From the NCBI GenBank assembly GCA_050084985.1, contig JBITNC010000001.1, positions 138,074,001-138,138,000 of the forward strand: a stretch of 64,000 nucleotides of DNA, in the 5' to 3' direction. Both the position numbers and the translations under genes were made by a program. Under the pieces are notes generated by a model. It made no database searches. It saw only the letters and a list, made by a program, of their open reading frames with translations, and was not told where the DNA came from. Source of the stretch: Nageia nagi (taxonomy: Eukaryota; Pinophyta). Each line of letters starts with the position of its first letter. The stretch's first letter is position 1. Below, in pieces: positions 25,644 through 37,318 of this stretch.

Positions 25644-25910
25644 AGGAGTGATGTGTCATCAGATTTAGATGTTCATGTGCAAATATCTCAGAATCAAAGG
25701 ATTGTTAGGAGTGATGTATCATCTAATTCAAAAGAGTTATTTGCACTATTTCTTATGAGGTTAAGGAGTGATTTATCATATGATTCAGAAGAGTTGCATA
25801 CATGGGTTCCTAGGAGGTTGAGGAGTGATGTACCATCTAATTCAAATCTTGAGATATTTCTTGCAGATCCTGTGAGGAGGAGTGATGTTTCATTTTATGA
25901 GGATGAGGTA
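25644..25910 (+). pseudogene. Exon with 19-residue tandem repeats, upstream of the SET-like region
   Basis: An 88-codon frame without internal stops holds five repeats, each opening RSDV or RSDL, at 25644, 25707, 25764, 25821 and 25878. The last four starts are exactly 57 bp apart and the first spacing is 63 bp. A repeat typically reads RSDVSSNS followed by an acidic, Leu-rich part. No in-frame ATG precedes it, and a stop lies at 25632-25634. It ends at GATGAG followed by GTAAGC, a good splice donor, so it is probably an internal exon. A short candidate second exon lies at about 26033-26078, between a consensus AG and a GTAATT donor. The repeats match nothing I recognise. Confidence 0.5.
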
Positions 25911-26221
25911 AGCTAAATATTATTATGTATGACATAAAAATATAAGATCATTTAAATTCTCACTTTCATGATATTATTTATAATATTTAACTTCATTTTA
26001 TGGGTAATATTATAATAAAAAAATGTACAAAGGATCGACAAGTCATCCTTATCATCAAAAGATGATGATAACCATAAGGTAATTAATTAGGATCAAAATT
26101 TGAATTGATTTTTGAATTCATATATATTGAATAAAATAAAATAAAATTAATATGTAGATCTAGTAGATGAATCCAAAATAATGTGTAGGTCCATCAGATG
26201 AAGTCAAAAATAATATCTACA

Positions 26222-26988
26222 AGAACAATACTTCAAAAGTGACTTCATCGATTATCAACAAATGCATATTCTAGTGCACATAAGGAGCCAGTTGATCTAC
26301 TAGAGCGGGATGTTCATGATTTGGATTTGATGCATATATCATAAAAATTACAACTTAAATATCAACATACATATGATTGTGGGGCATACAATGCATGGCC
26401 ATTTGAAATACCTTTTACAAAGGGTTATGAGATCTCTCCTTATTATGGTCATTGATACATGATCAAACCATCTGAAAAGTGCTCCAGATACAATTTGTTT
26501 ATACATAGTACTATGGTTTTTACTATAGGTTTCAAAACAAATCCATTGATGCCATTTTGTGGGCCATTTTACACATCAATGGATGGGAAATAATTAGCAT
26601 CATATATGTATAGTATTTCCACATATGGAATATGTGCAAATGCTTTTGAGATTCCACATTCGAAGCATTTAGAACTCTTATACATTAATGGTCAATCAAA
26701 AATACAAGGAAACATAGTAGGATTCATAAAACATTGTGTAGGCAAAGAATGAGAACCAAATTATGAATTTTTTCAATGTACTAATAATAAAGAAGACTTC
26801 ATGGGTAGACAAATGATTAGTTATATAGTTGTTATTCCTATTAAAACTCTTAATGTTGGTGATGAGCTATTAGTTCGCTACAATTACAAGAGATCTACTC
26901 CAAGATGTAAGGTACGAAGTTTGGACTTAAGAGGTGATCAAAATGTAATAATTCATCCAATACCAAATCCAAAAAATAAAAATTAATA
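26222..26988 (+). pseudogene. SET-domain-like protein relic inside the CACTA
   Basis: A single frame of about 255 codons, with five in-frame stops and ending at TAA 26986-26988, shows the order of SET-domain landmarks. A small-residue and aromatic region with CGPFYTSMDG lies at about 26558, and YINGQ near 26677. GNIVGFIKH lies near 26708, where SET proteins carry GN-x-x-RFINH. EPNYEF follows near 26753, matching the P-N that trails the cysteine, and GDELLVRYNY near 26858 matches the terminal GEELxxxY strand. SET domains transfer methyl groups to lysine. Here the catalytic-region Asn-His-Ser reads Lys-His-Cys, and stops are present, so this copy is dead. It ends about 390 bp before the TNP2 relic on the same strand, inside the TIRs. 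The SET call is motif-based and unconfirmed. Confidence 0.6.
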
Positions 26989-26999
26989 TATTATTTATG

Positions 27000-27130
27000 T
27001 GTATGAATGGATGTATCAATTTGTGTATATGGATCATGTGTATGTATGGATGTATTAAATTGTATGTATAGATGTATCATTTTATATGTATGGATCATGT
27101 GTATCAATGGATGTATCAAATTACTTTGCA
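27000..27130 (+). repeat. Imperfect TGTATGGATGTATCA repeats
   Basis: Seven or so variants of TGTATGGATGTATCA separate the SET-like relic from the transposase relic. Confidence 0.65.
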
Positions 27131-27380
27131 CTTGTTACACTTGATTTTTTTATTATTTTGAATTAATAGTTTGTAACAATTGATTTAATAGGCACATGAT
27201 CAAAATGCAATAAATAGTCATCATGAGCACTTAAACATGATAACTATTACACCAACATTACATTAAAATAATGTAAGTAGGAGAGATAAGAATATACTAC
27301 AAAAAGCATGGAACCCTGAATAATATGCATAATTTATTCTTGTAACAAATCCAACAACTCTTATTCAAATACATTTGTGA

Positions 27381-30300
27381 GATTCAAGTACCGATGATGA
27401 TGGATTAAGAGAGGATAATAATGGTCATGATGATGATGATAATAACGATCATGAAGAGAATTGAATTGATGGTTTACTTGAGTCCCTCTATGTTCATGAT
27501 GATGATGATAAAAGAGATGATTATTTAGAAAGGGATAGCATGTATAGTGCCTCCAAAACTAAATTATATGATGAAACAAGAAAAATTTATTATCGATTAC
27601 CCTACTTATGATGAACATAAAAGCCAAATTTGAATGGTCGGATATAAGTTTCACTGCTCTTCTAAGGTATGATTTTTTTTATTTTCTAATATTTTAATTT
27701 CTATAAAATTAACTATGTAAATTATTTTTTATTAATATTATAGGTTATTAAAGGAAAAAAAAATTCCAAGTGATAGTACCATCCCAGATTCATGTAAAAA
27801 GGTACATCACATTTTAAAGGATGTAGGGGTGGAGTATAATTCATACTATACTTGTATTAATGATTGCATATTATATAGAGGAAAATAATATGATATGAAG
27901 ATTGAATTCCAAAGTGTAGTAAAAAAGGATTGCATGAAAAAGAGAAAAATAAATCCTCGAAAGGTTGTTCATCATATGTCAATCATTCTCAAGTTCGTTC
28001 AAATATTTTGATATAAGTCACTTGTAGAATTAATGGATTGAAATGTAAGAAATAGAAGTGAAGAATGTGTGTTGTGTATACCTAGAGATAGTAAAGCAAT
28101 GAAACATATAGAGAAAAAGTGGCCTGATAATTTTAAAGATGAACCTAGGAGTGTCAGATTGGGTTTATCAATTGATGGTGTCAATCCATTTTTGAACCAA
28201 ACATCCAATTATTCATATTGGTCTATTGTTATAAATATTTATAATATACCTCCATGGATGTCTATGAATTATTTATAACCATATGAATTATATGCTTTCT
28301 CTAATAAAAGTTGTCATGAGTTTTTCGTCTAAAAGGTTATCATGCTTGTTCATGATGTGTGAAAAATCTTCCATCGAGACATTGAAGTCAAATGTATAAT
28401 ATGAAATATATTTGCCATAGGAAATATTTTCTAATGGATCATAATTTTTGAAAAAAGAGAGCTTATGGTCGAGTAGATAAAATCCTAATTCCTATTTACA
28501 TAACTCCTATGGATTGGTTCATAAAGTAACACTAAAGTGTGGAAAAAGTTAGGAAAAGATCTCGTGATGAAGGTACTGCTTTAAGGTTAGATGATGAATT
28601 ATTCTTAGCAAAAATGATTTACTCATAAATAAATATTAAACAATACAATATATTTGTACTATGTTTATTAATTTGAAAATAAGTAGGTTTGTAAAGTTTC
28701 AAATTCATAAGTTTACCAACTAAATGACTAATTGGTAACATGGTTTTAGGCATGAACATATTATCAATATTTTATACACTAGAATATTGGAAATAATTTT
28801 TAGTAACATATTTAATGGATCCTATGCATATTGTAAAGAATGTTGCATCTTCTTTGTATCGATATACAACAAGCAAAGAATTAGATACTAATTACATGAG
28901 AAATAACTTAAAAGATATCTATAAAATGATATCTTTATGAATAACTTACTATTAATATGAAAAAAAAGAAGTACCTATGGCCACATGCTTATGAAAAAGA
29001 GGAAGTGGAAAAGTTACACAAAGTTATTCAATAATTTTAGAACACCAACATATTATAGATCATCTCTAAGAAGTGCATTCAATGTTGATGATAAAATCAA
29101 AAGATTCAAGAATCATGATTACCACAACTTCATGAAGGAATTGATCTCATATTATTGATATAAATTTTCTATCAAAATAAATATATTAATATCATTTGCA
29201 CAAATACTCTATGCAACATATTTTTCCAATTGTAATTTATGGATGTGGGAGTTTACCTATTGATCTTAGACATGCAATTAGTCAATTATCATTATTTCTA
29301 AGGTATGTCATATTATAGTATCACTTTATGAAAAATAATTAAGCATATGTTTATTATTGTTTTATAATATTTTATGCATTTTGACATGTTATATTTTGAT
29401 GATATTATATATTTATTACCAAGTGGTTATATTCAAAGGAGGTACATGTGGTTGCAATAGATTGATGGCATAGAGAAATTGTTGAAATTATTTGCAAATT
29501 AGAAAAAAAAATTATATTCTATTTTTATGGACATACAAGTGTACATATTGATCCTCCTTGTAGATGATATTGACATGGGAAGTGTTATGAGTACTATAAA
29601 CATGTCTTTTGTGGAGAGATTTTTAAAACTATTGAAAGTATTTGTTAGACAACATTTATGACTAGAAGGATCTATGGGTGAGGGATACATAGTACATATG
29701 AATATTTTTTTATGCAAGTGAGTATCTTTCCCAAATCAATGCTTTTGCCCCAAAGATATGGAATGCAAACAAAGAAAATGAGAAATTAGTAGGGGAGGTA
29801 TTAGAAACATGTGGAACACCATGTTCTCTTAATGGTATTAATTATGTCTTAGATATGTATGTGCATTTTAGATTTAATTTTATCAATGCTTACTAATTAA
29901 CAAATATGTATTATGGCATTATGAATTTACAGACTATGACCTTCATGAATATATAAACCAATTTGTCATGATGCATTATGCATGTTGTGAAAATTGGATT
30001 GAATTGTACTAAACTAAAAGAAGGGAAATTGAACAAGAACGTGCCTTGTTTTACAGAAAAAATCAAAGGGGTACATCTAATCTACCTAAAAACTAAGAGG
30101 AAAATTGGTCACAAGAATTTCCATGGTCATGGATGAAGAATGAAATTGAAATAAAACAATGAACTGTAGGAGGAAAAATAGATGAAGATGACCAAAATAC
30201 ATTAAATATCATTATTGGACGCATGTTTGAGGTAATTATTTTTATTAATATTTTTATAAGACTTTATTTTGAAGTAAATACAAATATATTGCACTAGTAA

Positions 30301-30786
30301 CATTTTTCATGTAAATATGTGTAGGAACTTTCTTTCCCTTCAATGTGGGCATATAATCAACACTTCAAAATTGAAAAGAATGATGAGAGAAGAATGACAT
30401 TTGATTGTGGAGCGATAGCTAATTTTGACCAAGAAAATAATGCAAGTTCAACAAATATAAACTTGATACATGGAAAATTAAAATATATTAGAAAATATTA
30501 AGAAAATTTTCAATTGGATTATAGGTCATTCCAGTCTATGATATTTAAATGTAAGTGGTTTAACACACTCGATAGAAAAATAATCTTGCCTGATATACTT
30601 AGTGGTTACTTTACAATCGACTTCATACACACTTTATGAGATAATAAAGAGCCTTATATGTTACTACAACATTGCAATCAAATATATTTCATCCTAGATG
30701 TTGTAGATGATAAAAAATGGTTTTTAATTGAAAGTAATCTTGGAGAAAAATATATTGTACGTCTTGAAGATGAAGATAATATATAA
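27381..30786 (+). pseudogene. CACTA TNP2-type transposase relic
   Basis: The catalytic transposase gene of CACTA elements, decayed but traceable end to end. An acidic N-terminus lies at 27381-27590. SDISFTALL is followed by an intron (GT at about 27668, AG at about 27743). The C-x3-C motif CINDC lies near 27860. The core PRSVRLGLSIDGVNPF near 28150 and YNIPPWMSM near 28240 are hallmark TNP2 (Transposase_21) blocks. MDPMHIVKNV lies near 28815 and IKRFKNHDYHNFM near 29098. A DUF4218-like region follows (LPIDLRHAISQLSLFLR near 29250; VERFLKLLKVFVR near 29610). A DUF4216-like C-terminus ends at TAA 30784-30786 (FKCKWFNTLDRK near 30550; YFILDVVDDKKWFLIES near 30690). Stops and several introns interrupt it. 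Family assignment is strong; exact exon limits are not. Confidence 0.82.
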
Positions 30787-31380
30787 TGATAATATTGTAA
30801 TTGATGAATTTTATATTAATGTCATTAGATGGAATATTCTTTGTTATATACTTCTCATATGTACCTTAAACTTTTCATATGTATATCTTGCTTATTGCTT
30901 GTGGTATTATCTATGAATGCATTTGCTTCTTCATTGATGGGATCATATGTGTGAATCATTGTGATTTGGTATATATAAATTTTTTTTTAATGGTTTGATA
31001 TGGTATATTTCATAGTTATTAGAATTTTGTAAATTTTAACATTTTTGGTTTGATTGTATTAGCTTAATCATTACTTTTACGATAATTCAACCAGACTCTG
31101 AGAACCACTTGATTTTTAAATTTTGAAGTGGTCTACATTGGTACATCCATAAAGATATGCATCATTTTAAGTTGAAAATAATTAATGAGACTTATAGATT
31201 TTCTAGTTATCAAATTTAAAAGTAAATATAAAATTTGAATAAGAAACTTGGAGGCATTTTAGAAAGATGAATGTCCAAGGTAGTTGAATTTTACAATAAA
31301 GATGCCTTAAAAATATTTTTTTTACTTGTTTAAGTTTTTCCAATGCAAAATGGTGTCATAACTTGCATTTGAATGCCTTA
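30787..31380. other. CACTA 3' non-coding interior
   Basis: AT-rich sequence between the transposase stop and the right subterminal repeats; nothing else recognised. Confidence 0.5.
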
Positions 31381-31635
31381 GAAATTTTTCATCTTTGAAT
31401 TTGTTATTAGATTTTGATGAAAAATTTGCATCCAAAATTGTATCGTTTTGTGCATCCTTTTGTGTCTAAATATGCGTCAAAATCTACATCCTTTTTTGCA
31501 TCAAAGAACATTGAAATATGCAACAACAAAAAAATTGACGGATGCTAATGCATTAAGATGTAAAGTAACATCAGTTTACAATTTTTATATTTGGAAATGT
31601 AAAAAAGGATACAAATTGGCCTTTTCCTAGTAGTG
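31380..31635 (-). repeat. CACTA right subterminal repeats and TIR
   Basis: GCATC-type motifs (TTTGCATCC, GTGCATCC, CTACATCC, TTTTGCATC) repeat between 31420 and 31505. The terminus ends CCTAGTAGTG at 31635, the inverted counterpart of the left end at 2726. ATT follows, matching the left flank. Confidence 0.75.
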
Positions 31636-31787
31636 ATTGATACCCATATTAGGTCATGCCATGCCTACATGGTTAAAAAGAGCACACAATAAACCTTGAT
31701 GGCACAAATCATCTAGTTTCCTTTCCTTCATCTTCATAAAGGATTTATAGGAGTTGAATAGGTAAAGAGGAATATTAGCCTATTTTT

Positions 31788-32270
31788 TATTAGAAATTTT
31801 AATGCACTATTGTGTAATACCTTTCTTTCATGTAACCTACTTAATACTTAAAAGTATTTATATACCTTAAGTATTAAAGGAATAAAATATTAGAAAAGGT
31901 TAACTTAACTCTTGGGTAAAAGGGTAGTTAAAGAGAGCGTTGTATGCTATAAATAGAGGGCTACCCCCCTCTCATAACACACATTTAAAGAAGCATGAAA
32001 ATGCTAGTCTTGTAGAATTGTAGGAATGCTCTTGTAGGATTTTTGTAAAAGAATTATTGAGAATTTATAGAATACTTCTCTTGTGAGAAGTAATAGAAAA
32101 GATGATTTAAAGTGGATGTACTCCCAAGAGATGGAGGAACCACTATACTTGTACTTGTCACTTTATATGATTATTTTATTGTTGAGTTCTTAGTTTAGAT
32201 GTGTTAATTTTGTTGAAGATGTATGGATCCTTCAAGGGGATCTTGGGTATGGAATCCTTCAATTCCATCA
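31788..32270 (+). repeat. Element C 5' LTR
   Basis: 483 bp. It aligns with 37319-37506 plus 46676-46840. The first dinucleotide is TA where the 3' LTR has TG. A TATA-like CTATAAATAG lies near 31948. Confidence 0.8.
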
Positions 32271-32272
32271 TG

Positions 32273-32284
32273 TGGTATCAGAGC
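32273..32284 (+). other. Element C primer binding site (tRNA-iMet)
   Basis: TGGTATCAGAGC two bases after the 5' LTR, an exact initiator-tRNA-Met complement. Confidence 0.88.
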
Positions 32285-35100
32285 CATCTTGGAGGCCTCT
32301 CTTCTACATCCTTGAAACTCCATTCCACTTCTTCCTACATCTACTTTGGTGAGATAAAAAAAAGGAGGGGCTTGAAGGTATAATCTTCTTCCTACCACTT
32401 TTTCCAAATTTTTCTTATACTACTAACATTTTTATTTGATTATGTTAGTCTACATTTAGCAAAAATTATTCAAAGTAGATAATATATTATTGCCATTCTC
32501 TTGGTTATACTAACAATTTTGTGTTAGTAAAGATAAGTATTAGTTTAATTTATTTACATATTATTGCTATTACATCTTTTTTACTAACATTATTTTGTTA
32601 ATTGCAAATTTGTTAAGTCAATTTGCCTAATGTATAGCAATAATGTGTTACCTTAAAGCTAACATTAGTTTATTAAGTGGCAATTTTTTAAGTAAATTTG
32701 CTTAATGGATAGCAATAATGTGTTAACCTGAAGCTAACATTATTTTGTTAAGTTGCAAATTTTTTAAATTTACTTAATGGATAGCAATAATGTGTTATTT
32801 TGTAGCTAACATTATTTTGTTAGTTGCAAATTTGTTAAGCCATTTGTTTAAAGTATAGCAATAATGTGTTGCAATATTTTTGATGAAGCTTCTTATAGCT
32901 TAAAATTTGCAGTTTTCTACATTAATATCTGGTGTAGAAATGTTTAAAAGTGCTACAAGTTTTTTACAACCTTACAAAAACACTCTTATTGCAATTTTTT
33001 TTACTACAATTGTTTTACAAATTTATATTTGCAAAATACAAGAAGGGAGAAATTTTTTATTGTGTATAAAAAAAGGAGCAATATTGTTTGATAATAAGAG
33101 TAATTATTTTACTATGTATATATATATATTTTTTTATTAATAAATAAGACTTTATGAGTAAATTCCAATATATATATAGCCTTTATTTTTTGTTTTAAAA
33201 AATAAAGGTCACGTTGTCCCAAGGGAGGTGCAAAACCCATGAGGCCACACCATCCCAAGGGATGCATAGGTCACCAAGAGGGTTGCCCATCCCAAGGGTG
33301 TCGCATGCCACTAAGGGGCCTCCCATCCCAAGGGTGGCACATGCCACCAAGGGGTCGCCCATCCCAAGGGTGGCACATGCCACTAGGGGGCCACTCATCC
33401 CAAGGGGTGGTGCATGCCACTAGGGGGCACGTCTAGCCCCAAGGGGTGGCATGAGCCCATAAGGGTCGCTACCTTGGCTAGGCGTGCGATCCCATAGGGT
33501 CCATTGCCTTGGTTGGGCATGTGTAACCCCAAAAGGATCATCTCCCTCTACATAGGGTGCATATAGGGCTATGTACAAGTGAAAAAACCTTCCATCCATC
33601 AGTTTTTTCCTTGCAACATAAACAAACATTAATGAAGGGCTTAGTTTTTACATCTTGCATAATAAAATTGGTCCATTTATAATTATTTGGTATGTTTTAG
33701 TCATTGTTGTGTAATTTTATCAAACAACATGGAGTTTAATTTTAAGGCTAATTATTTCTCTTGTTGGGATGTCTTTGTTGACTTTGAATTTGGGTTAATA
33801 TTTCATATGGGAGGTGTAGTTTTCAACTAGAAGCTTCCCTATTAATTACACAAGCATGACTTTTTTCATAATGGAGGTGATTTTTCAAGAGGTTGAATTT
33901 TTCACATAAATAAAGGGGGTCTATATTTTTTCACCTTATTTATTTTTGCAAATACTACCATAGAGGATTACTAAATTATTGGGTGTTATTTAATGTGTTA
34001 TTTAAAAAATGAGAAATATTGTTTACTTGAAAATGGGAATTATTGTTTACTTGAGGGGGAGCAATGGTTATTAAATTAATTAATAAAATAGTATATGTTT
34101 GCACTCAATTCTCTTTCGGTACACCCATTTTTATCCCTCTAGAAAATTTTGAAGCTCCGTCTCGTGACGAGGGTGGCACGCCAAGGGTGCTACCCCTTGG
34201 AACCTCATAAAGGAACTAAAATTTACTTCTTGGAGGGAGTCCAAAATGCAAGGATGATTTTTCATAGATGTTATTATCCATAAATATTTTTGGATGTTAT
34301 TATTTAAAAAGGGAGATGCAATTATTGCACCAAAATTTAGTGCGGATTCCACTTCCCATCGCTTAGTATGGGTTCCACTTATTATGGTCCACTGCTTAGT
34401 GCGGGTTCCACTTGTTGTGGTCCACCACCTATGTTCCTCTTCGAAAGTAGCTCTTAATAAAGCTACACAATAAACTAAAACTAAAAACATATTTATATAT
34501 GCTTCTTACCTTTTGTCTAGTACATGTGGGATATCTTTCTCCACATCACTATTCATGCTAATAGTAAAAATAAGATGCTTTTTCATGAGGCCCATAAGAT
34601 AGATACTTTTTCTTAAAACACATATTATTTTACAAAAAAAGAAAATTTTGGCATATGGTAACTTATTAAACTTGATGTTTTTATACTTATTTAGTAATTT
34701 TGGAAGGCCATGTTTACACATAATATAATAGGATGATAATATGATCATTTACTAATTTTTTGTAACAATATTATGTGGAAAATATTGATTGCATGGTGAG
34801 ATATTTTTACCGCCATCATAGTTGAAATTAATTCACATAGACTTATGTGATGCCACCTCTTATTCTTGAAAATAAGTTGATACAACTTATGTTGATGATT
34901 TGGTTTCTGTATCACATCTATGACCATACCACCCACACTTATGATGCTTGGACATGTGTGTTGTGATACAGATTATGGTGAAGATTTAGTTTTCGTCACA
35001 AATCTATGATGGGCTTACCATATACCTTAATTTCACACCTACTTGTCTCATTCAAATGCATAGAAATAGAGTTTATCCTTCAAATGTAAAGGCATGAATA
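32285..35100. other. Element C leader and interior outside the minisatellite
   Basis: No gag, protease, integrase, RT or RNase H motif was found on either strand. A 119-codon minus frame at 34131-34490 has no recognisable domain. Confidence 0.5.
33207..33480. repeat. 36-bp GC-rich minisatellite in the element C leader
   Basis: About seven units of 36 bp built on CCCATCCCAAGGGTGGCACA. Each is rich in short palindromes (CCCAAGGG, TGGCA...TGCCA), in otherwise AT-rich DNA. Repetitive frames on both strands are by-products of the 36-bp period. Confidence 0.8.
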
Positions 35101-35103
35101 GCT

Positions 35104-35577
35104 ATGGTAGGAAGGTATCCAACATGTATTGGTTATGAAGAGTATCCAGCATGGTTTGGTTATGAAGAGGATTATGTCTTGCCTAACCCTCCTCCACATG
35201 TTCCACCCAATGCTCCTCCTAATCCTCCAATTCATGCTCCTCCTAATACTCCAATCCTTGGTTAGCTTAATTCCTCACATTATCTTTGGATTAATGCTCC
35301 AACTAACATTGGGGAAGGTTCCTCATCTAGAGTTAGGATCAGTCCCTCTTCCTTGGAGCATGAAATCTAAATATTACATCAGCAATTATATGATACTAAT
35401 CACAAGTGTGATGTGTTCAAATGAAAGAGAGTAGTGTGTGAGAAGGCCTTTGATTTGCTCATGGAAGAGCAAAATCACTTGCAAACTAAAAATAGTATGT
35501 TGGGTGAACGTTATTCTATGCTCTGCAAGGAGTTAAAGTCTCTGAAGCTCAATACTCCTCCTCCTCAAAATACTTAA
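35104..35577 (+). pseudogene. Element C internal ORF relic (Pro-rich, coiled-coil-like)
   Basis: An ATG at 35104, six bases after an in-frame TGA, opens a 157-codon frame that keeps its register to TAA 35575-35577 with three internal stops. Residues 1-30 are rich in Tyr and Glu (GYEEYPAWFGYEEDY). Residues 30-56 are a proline-rich stretch of PPN/APPN repeats. The last 45 residues (KAFDLLMEEQNHLQTKN onward) are heptad-like and end LNTPPPQNT. I recognise no family. The preserved frame suggests a once-translated product specific to this non-autonomous element. Confidence 0.5.
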
Positions 35578-35845
35578 GTTATATGCATACTACTATGTGT
35601 ATTTAGTACCATTTAGAAGAATGTTTTAAGAAACATATATTTGGTTGCTTTCTACTATCTAAATAAAAGTTCTTCTAACAAAATCTTGCTTACGCAATGT
35701 TGTATGAATCCTTGTTTACAGTTTGATATGCCATGAAATGTATTATAATTATAATAGTTTTTCATTTGATAAATGATGTAAATGTAATTATACATGGATG
35801 GATTCTTGTTTATTTGATGACATTATGAAAATTTAACCTATGCAC

Positions 35846-36110
35846 AATGGAGTTGTTAAAAAGGTTCGACCTTTTTCATGATTGCCACATGTTGGAGTGG
35901 TTAAAAAGGTTCACCCTTCTTCATCATTGCCAAGCCTTGGAGTAGTTAAAAATATTGACCCTTCTTTGCGATTGTTAAATTTTGGAGTGGTTAAAAATGG
36001 TCAATCTTCTCCATGATTTTCACATGTTGGAGTGGTTAAAAAGGTTTGCCTGTCTTCATGATTGTTGAACATTGGAGTGGTTAAAAGGGTTCACCCTTCT
36101 CCACATTACA
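35846..36110 (+). repeat. Five-copy tandem repeat of about 55 bp
   Basis: Units begin TTGGAGTGGTTAAAAAGGTT and end in a CTTCTTCATGATTGCCACA-like half. Copies start near 35850, 35892, 35938, 35980, 36030 and 36073 with some length variation. Confidence 0.75.
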
Positions 36111-37309
36111 ATATTCTATGGAAAATTGCATCCATGAGATTGGATGAATGATACCTTTTTCCATCATGTACATCTTAACTAGTAGCATGGTTAAGATGGT
36201 ATTTGTCTTTATAGCTTGGGCATCTTGACTAGTGGCATAGTCAAGTTTACTTGTTATGGTTTGTTCTTCATCTATGCTACAATATTTTTGAAAGAGAATT
36301 TAAACCTCCTACTCAACATGTTTGTAACTAGATAAGAACTTATGCTTGTACACCTTCATGGTTAGTTCGCTCCATATGAGGAACTAGTTGTACATGTTTT
36401 GTGCATGTGATGCCTTCATGGTTAGTTTGCTCCATGTGAGGAACTAGTGGTACATCTTGGCTTTTGCCAACACTATTTGGTTATCCATATGTGAGAACCT
36501 CATGTGTGCTTATGCTTTGGTGCAATTATCATTAAGAGGGAGAAATAAATATGATGTCAACTTTGTGATGGCAACTTCAACCACTTCAACTTCCATACAA
36601 TAATTCCTTAGGATAATTTTACGTTCTTTTCATTCATGTTACATGCTTTCTTATGGCCTGTAGTATAGTTATAAACCTATATCATTGCTTGGAATGGTAA
36701 ATTTGAACTTATTACTTAGGATGGTAAAGTTGATCTCGTAAGATATTGTTGATAGTGCATTAAATATTATGCCCCATTTGATATATATGTCATTGATATA
36801 TATTATCATGTATGATATATGTTGATTTAGTGTATTTGTATGCACATGTGATATTCTTAGATATTATAGTTGATGATGGATATCATCTTTGATGTTGTGC
36901 ATATATGTTTACTTGGCATCTTTTTATGCAACATTTGATTAGTGTATAGATTATATTATTTGATTCATTTATGAATGAATCTATGATGCAACTAATTGAT
37001 CTTATTTATGAGATGATTACAACATGTAAGGTTCTTCATAATTCAGGCTACTTACTTCGGGTGAGAAGGCTCATGGAGGTTCATCATGTCAACTTGTTAA
37101 ATGATCACTACTTGTACATTGAAACTGTTTTATAGTTAATGATTGTATTGTAAAATCAATTGTTAAAATGGTTAAGTAATTAAACCTTTTAGAACCATCT
37201 AAATTCTATTACTTTCTCACAAGTTTTCATCTTCGATTGTATTCTTATGGAGGAGAACTCTCTTACTCTTTCTCTTTATATTCTAGCTTTTTTACCTTAA
37301 TATTGCATT
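36111..37309 (+). other. Element C 3' interior with GAGGAACTA repeats
   Basis: Non-coding. Two GGTTAGTTCGCTCCATATG-type copies followed by GAGGAACTAG lie at about 36361-36450, and a TTATCCATATGTGAGAAC copy near 36481. The same phrase family is repeated in the 3' region of copia B (45459-45695). Confidence 0.6.
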
Positions 37310-37318
37310 AAGAGGGAG
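37310..37318 (+). other. Element C polypurine tract
   Basis: AAGAGGGAG immediately before the TG of the 3' LTR at 37319. Confidence 0.8.

Larger units (their letters stand above)
2726..31635 (+). mobile_element. CACTA (En/Spm) DNA transposon, carrying nested insertions
   Basis: The left end begins CACTACTAAAAAACCCCC. The right end, read on the opposite strand, begins CACTACTAGGAAAAGGCC, and both continue with CAATTTG and a run containing TCCTTTT. The flanking trinucleotide is ATT on both sides (2723-2725 and 31636-31638), a perfect 3-bp TSD as expected for this superfamily. Subterminal GCATC-type repeats sit inside both ends. The interior holds a TNP2-class transposase relic reading toward the right end, a SET-domain-like relic just upstream of it, and a minus-strand accessory-gene relic reading toward the left end. 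The total is 28.9 kb. Removing the inserted LINE with its nested copia element leaves roughly 13.6 kb. All genes contain stops, so the copy is not autonomous today. Confidence 0.85.

Noticed and set aside
33195-33436. Overlapping open frames on both strands with repeating peptides
   Set aside because: They follow from a 36-bp tandem repeat whose period is a multiple of three; no start context or domain.
34131-34490. 119-codon minus-strand frame in element C
   Set aside because: No domain; runs antisense to the element and overlaps short repeats (GGTTCCACTT copies).
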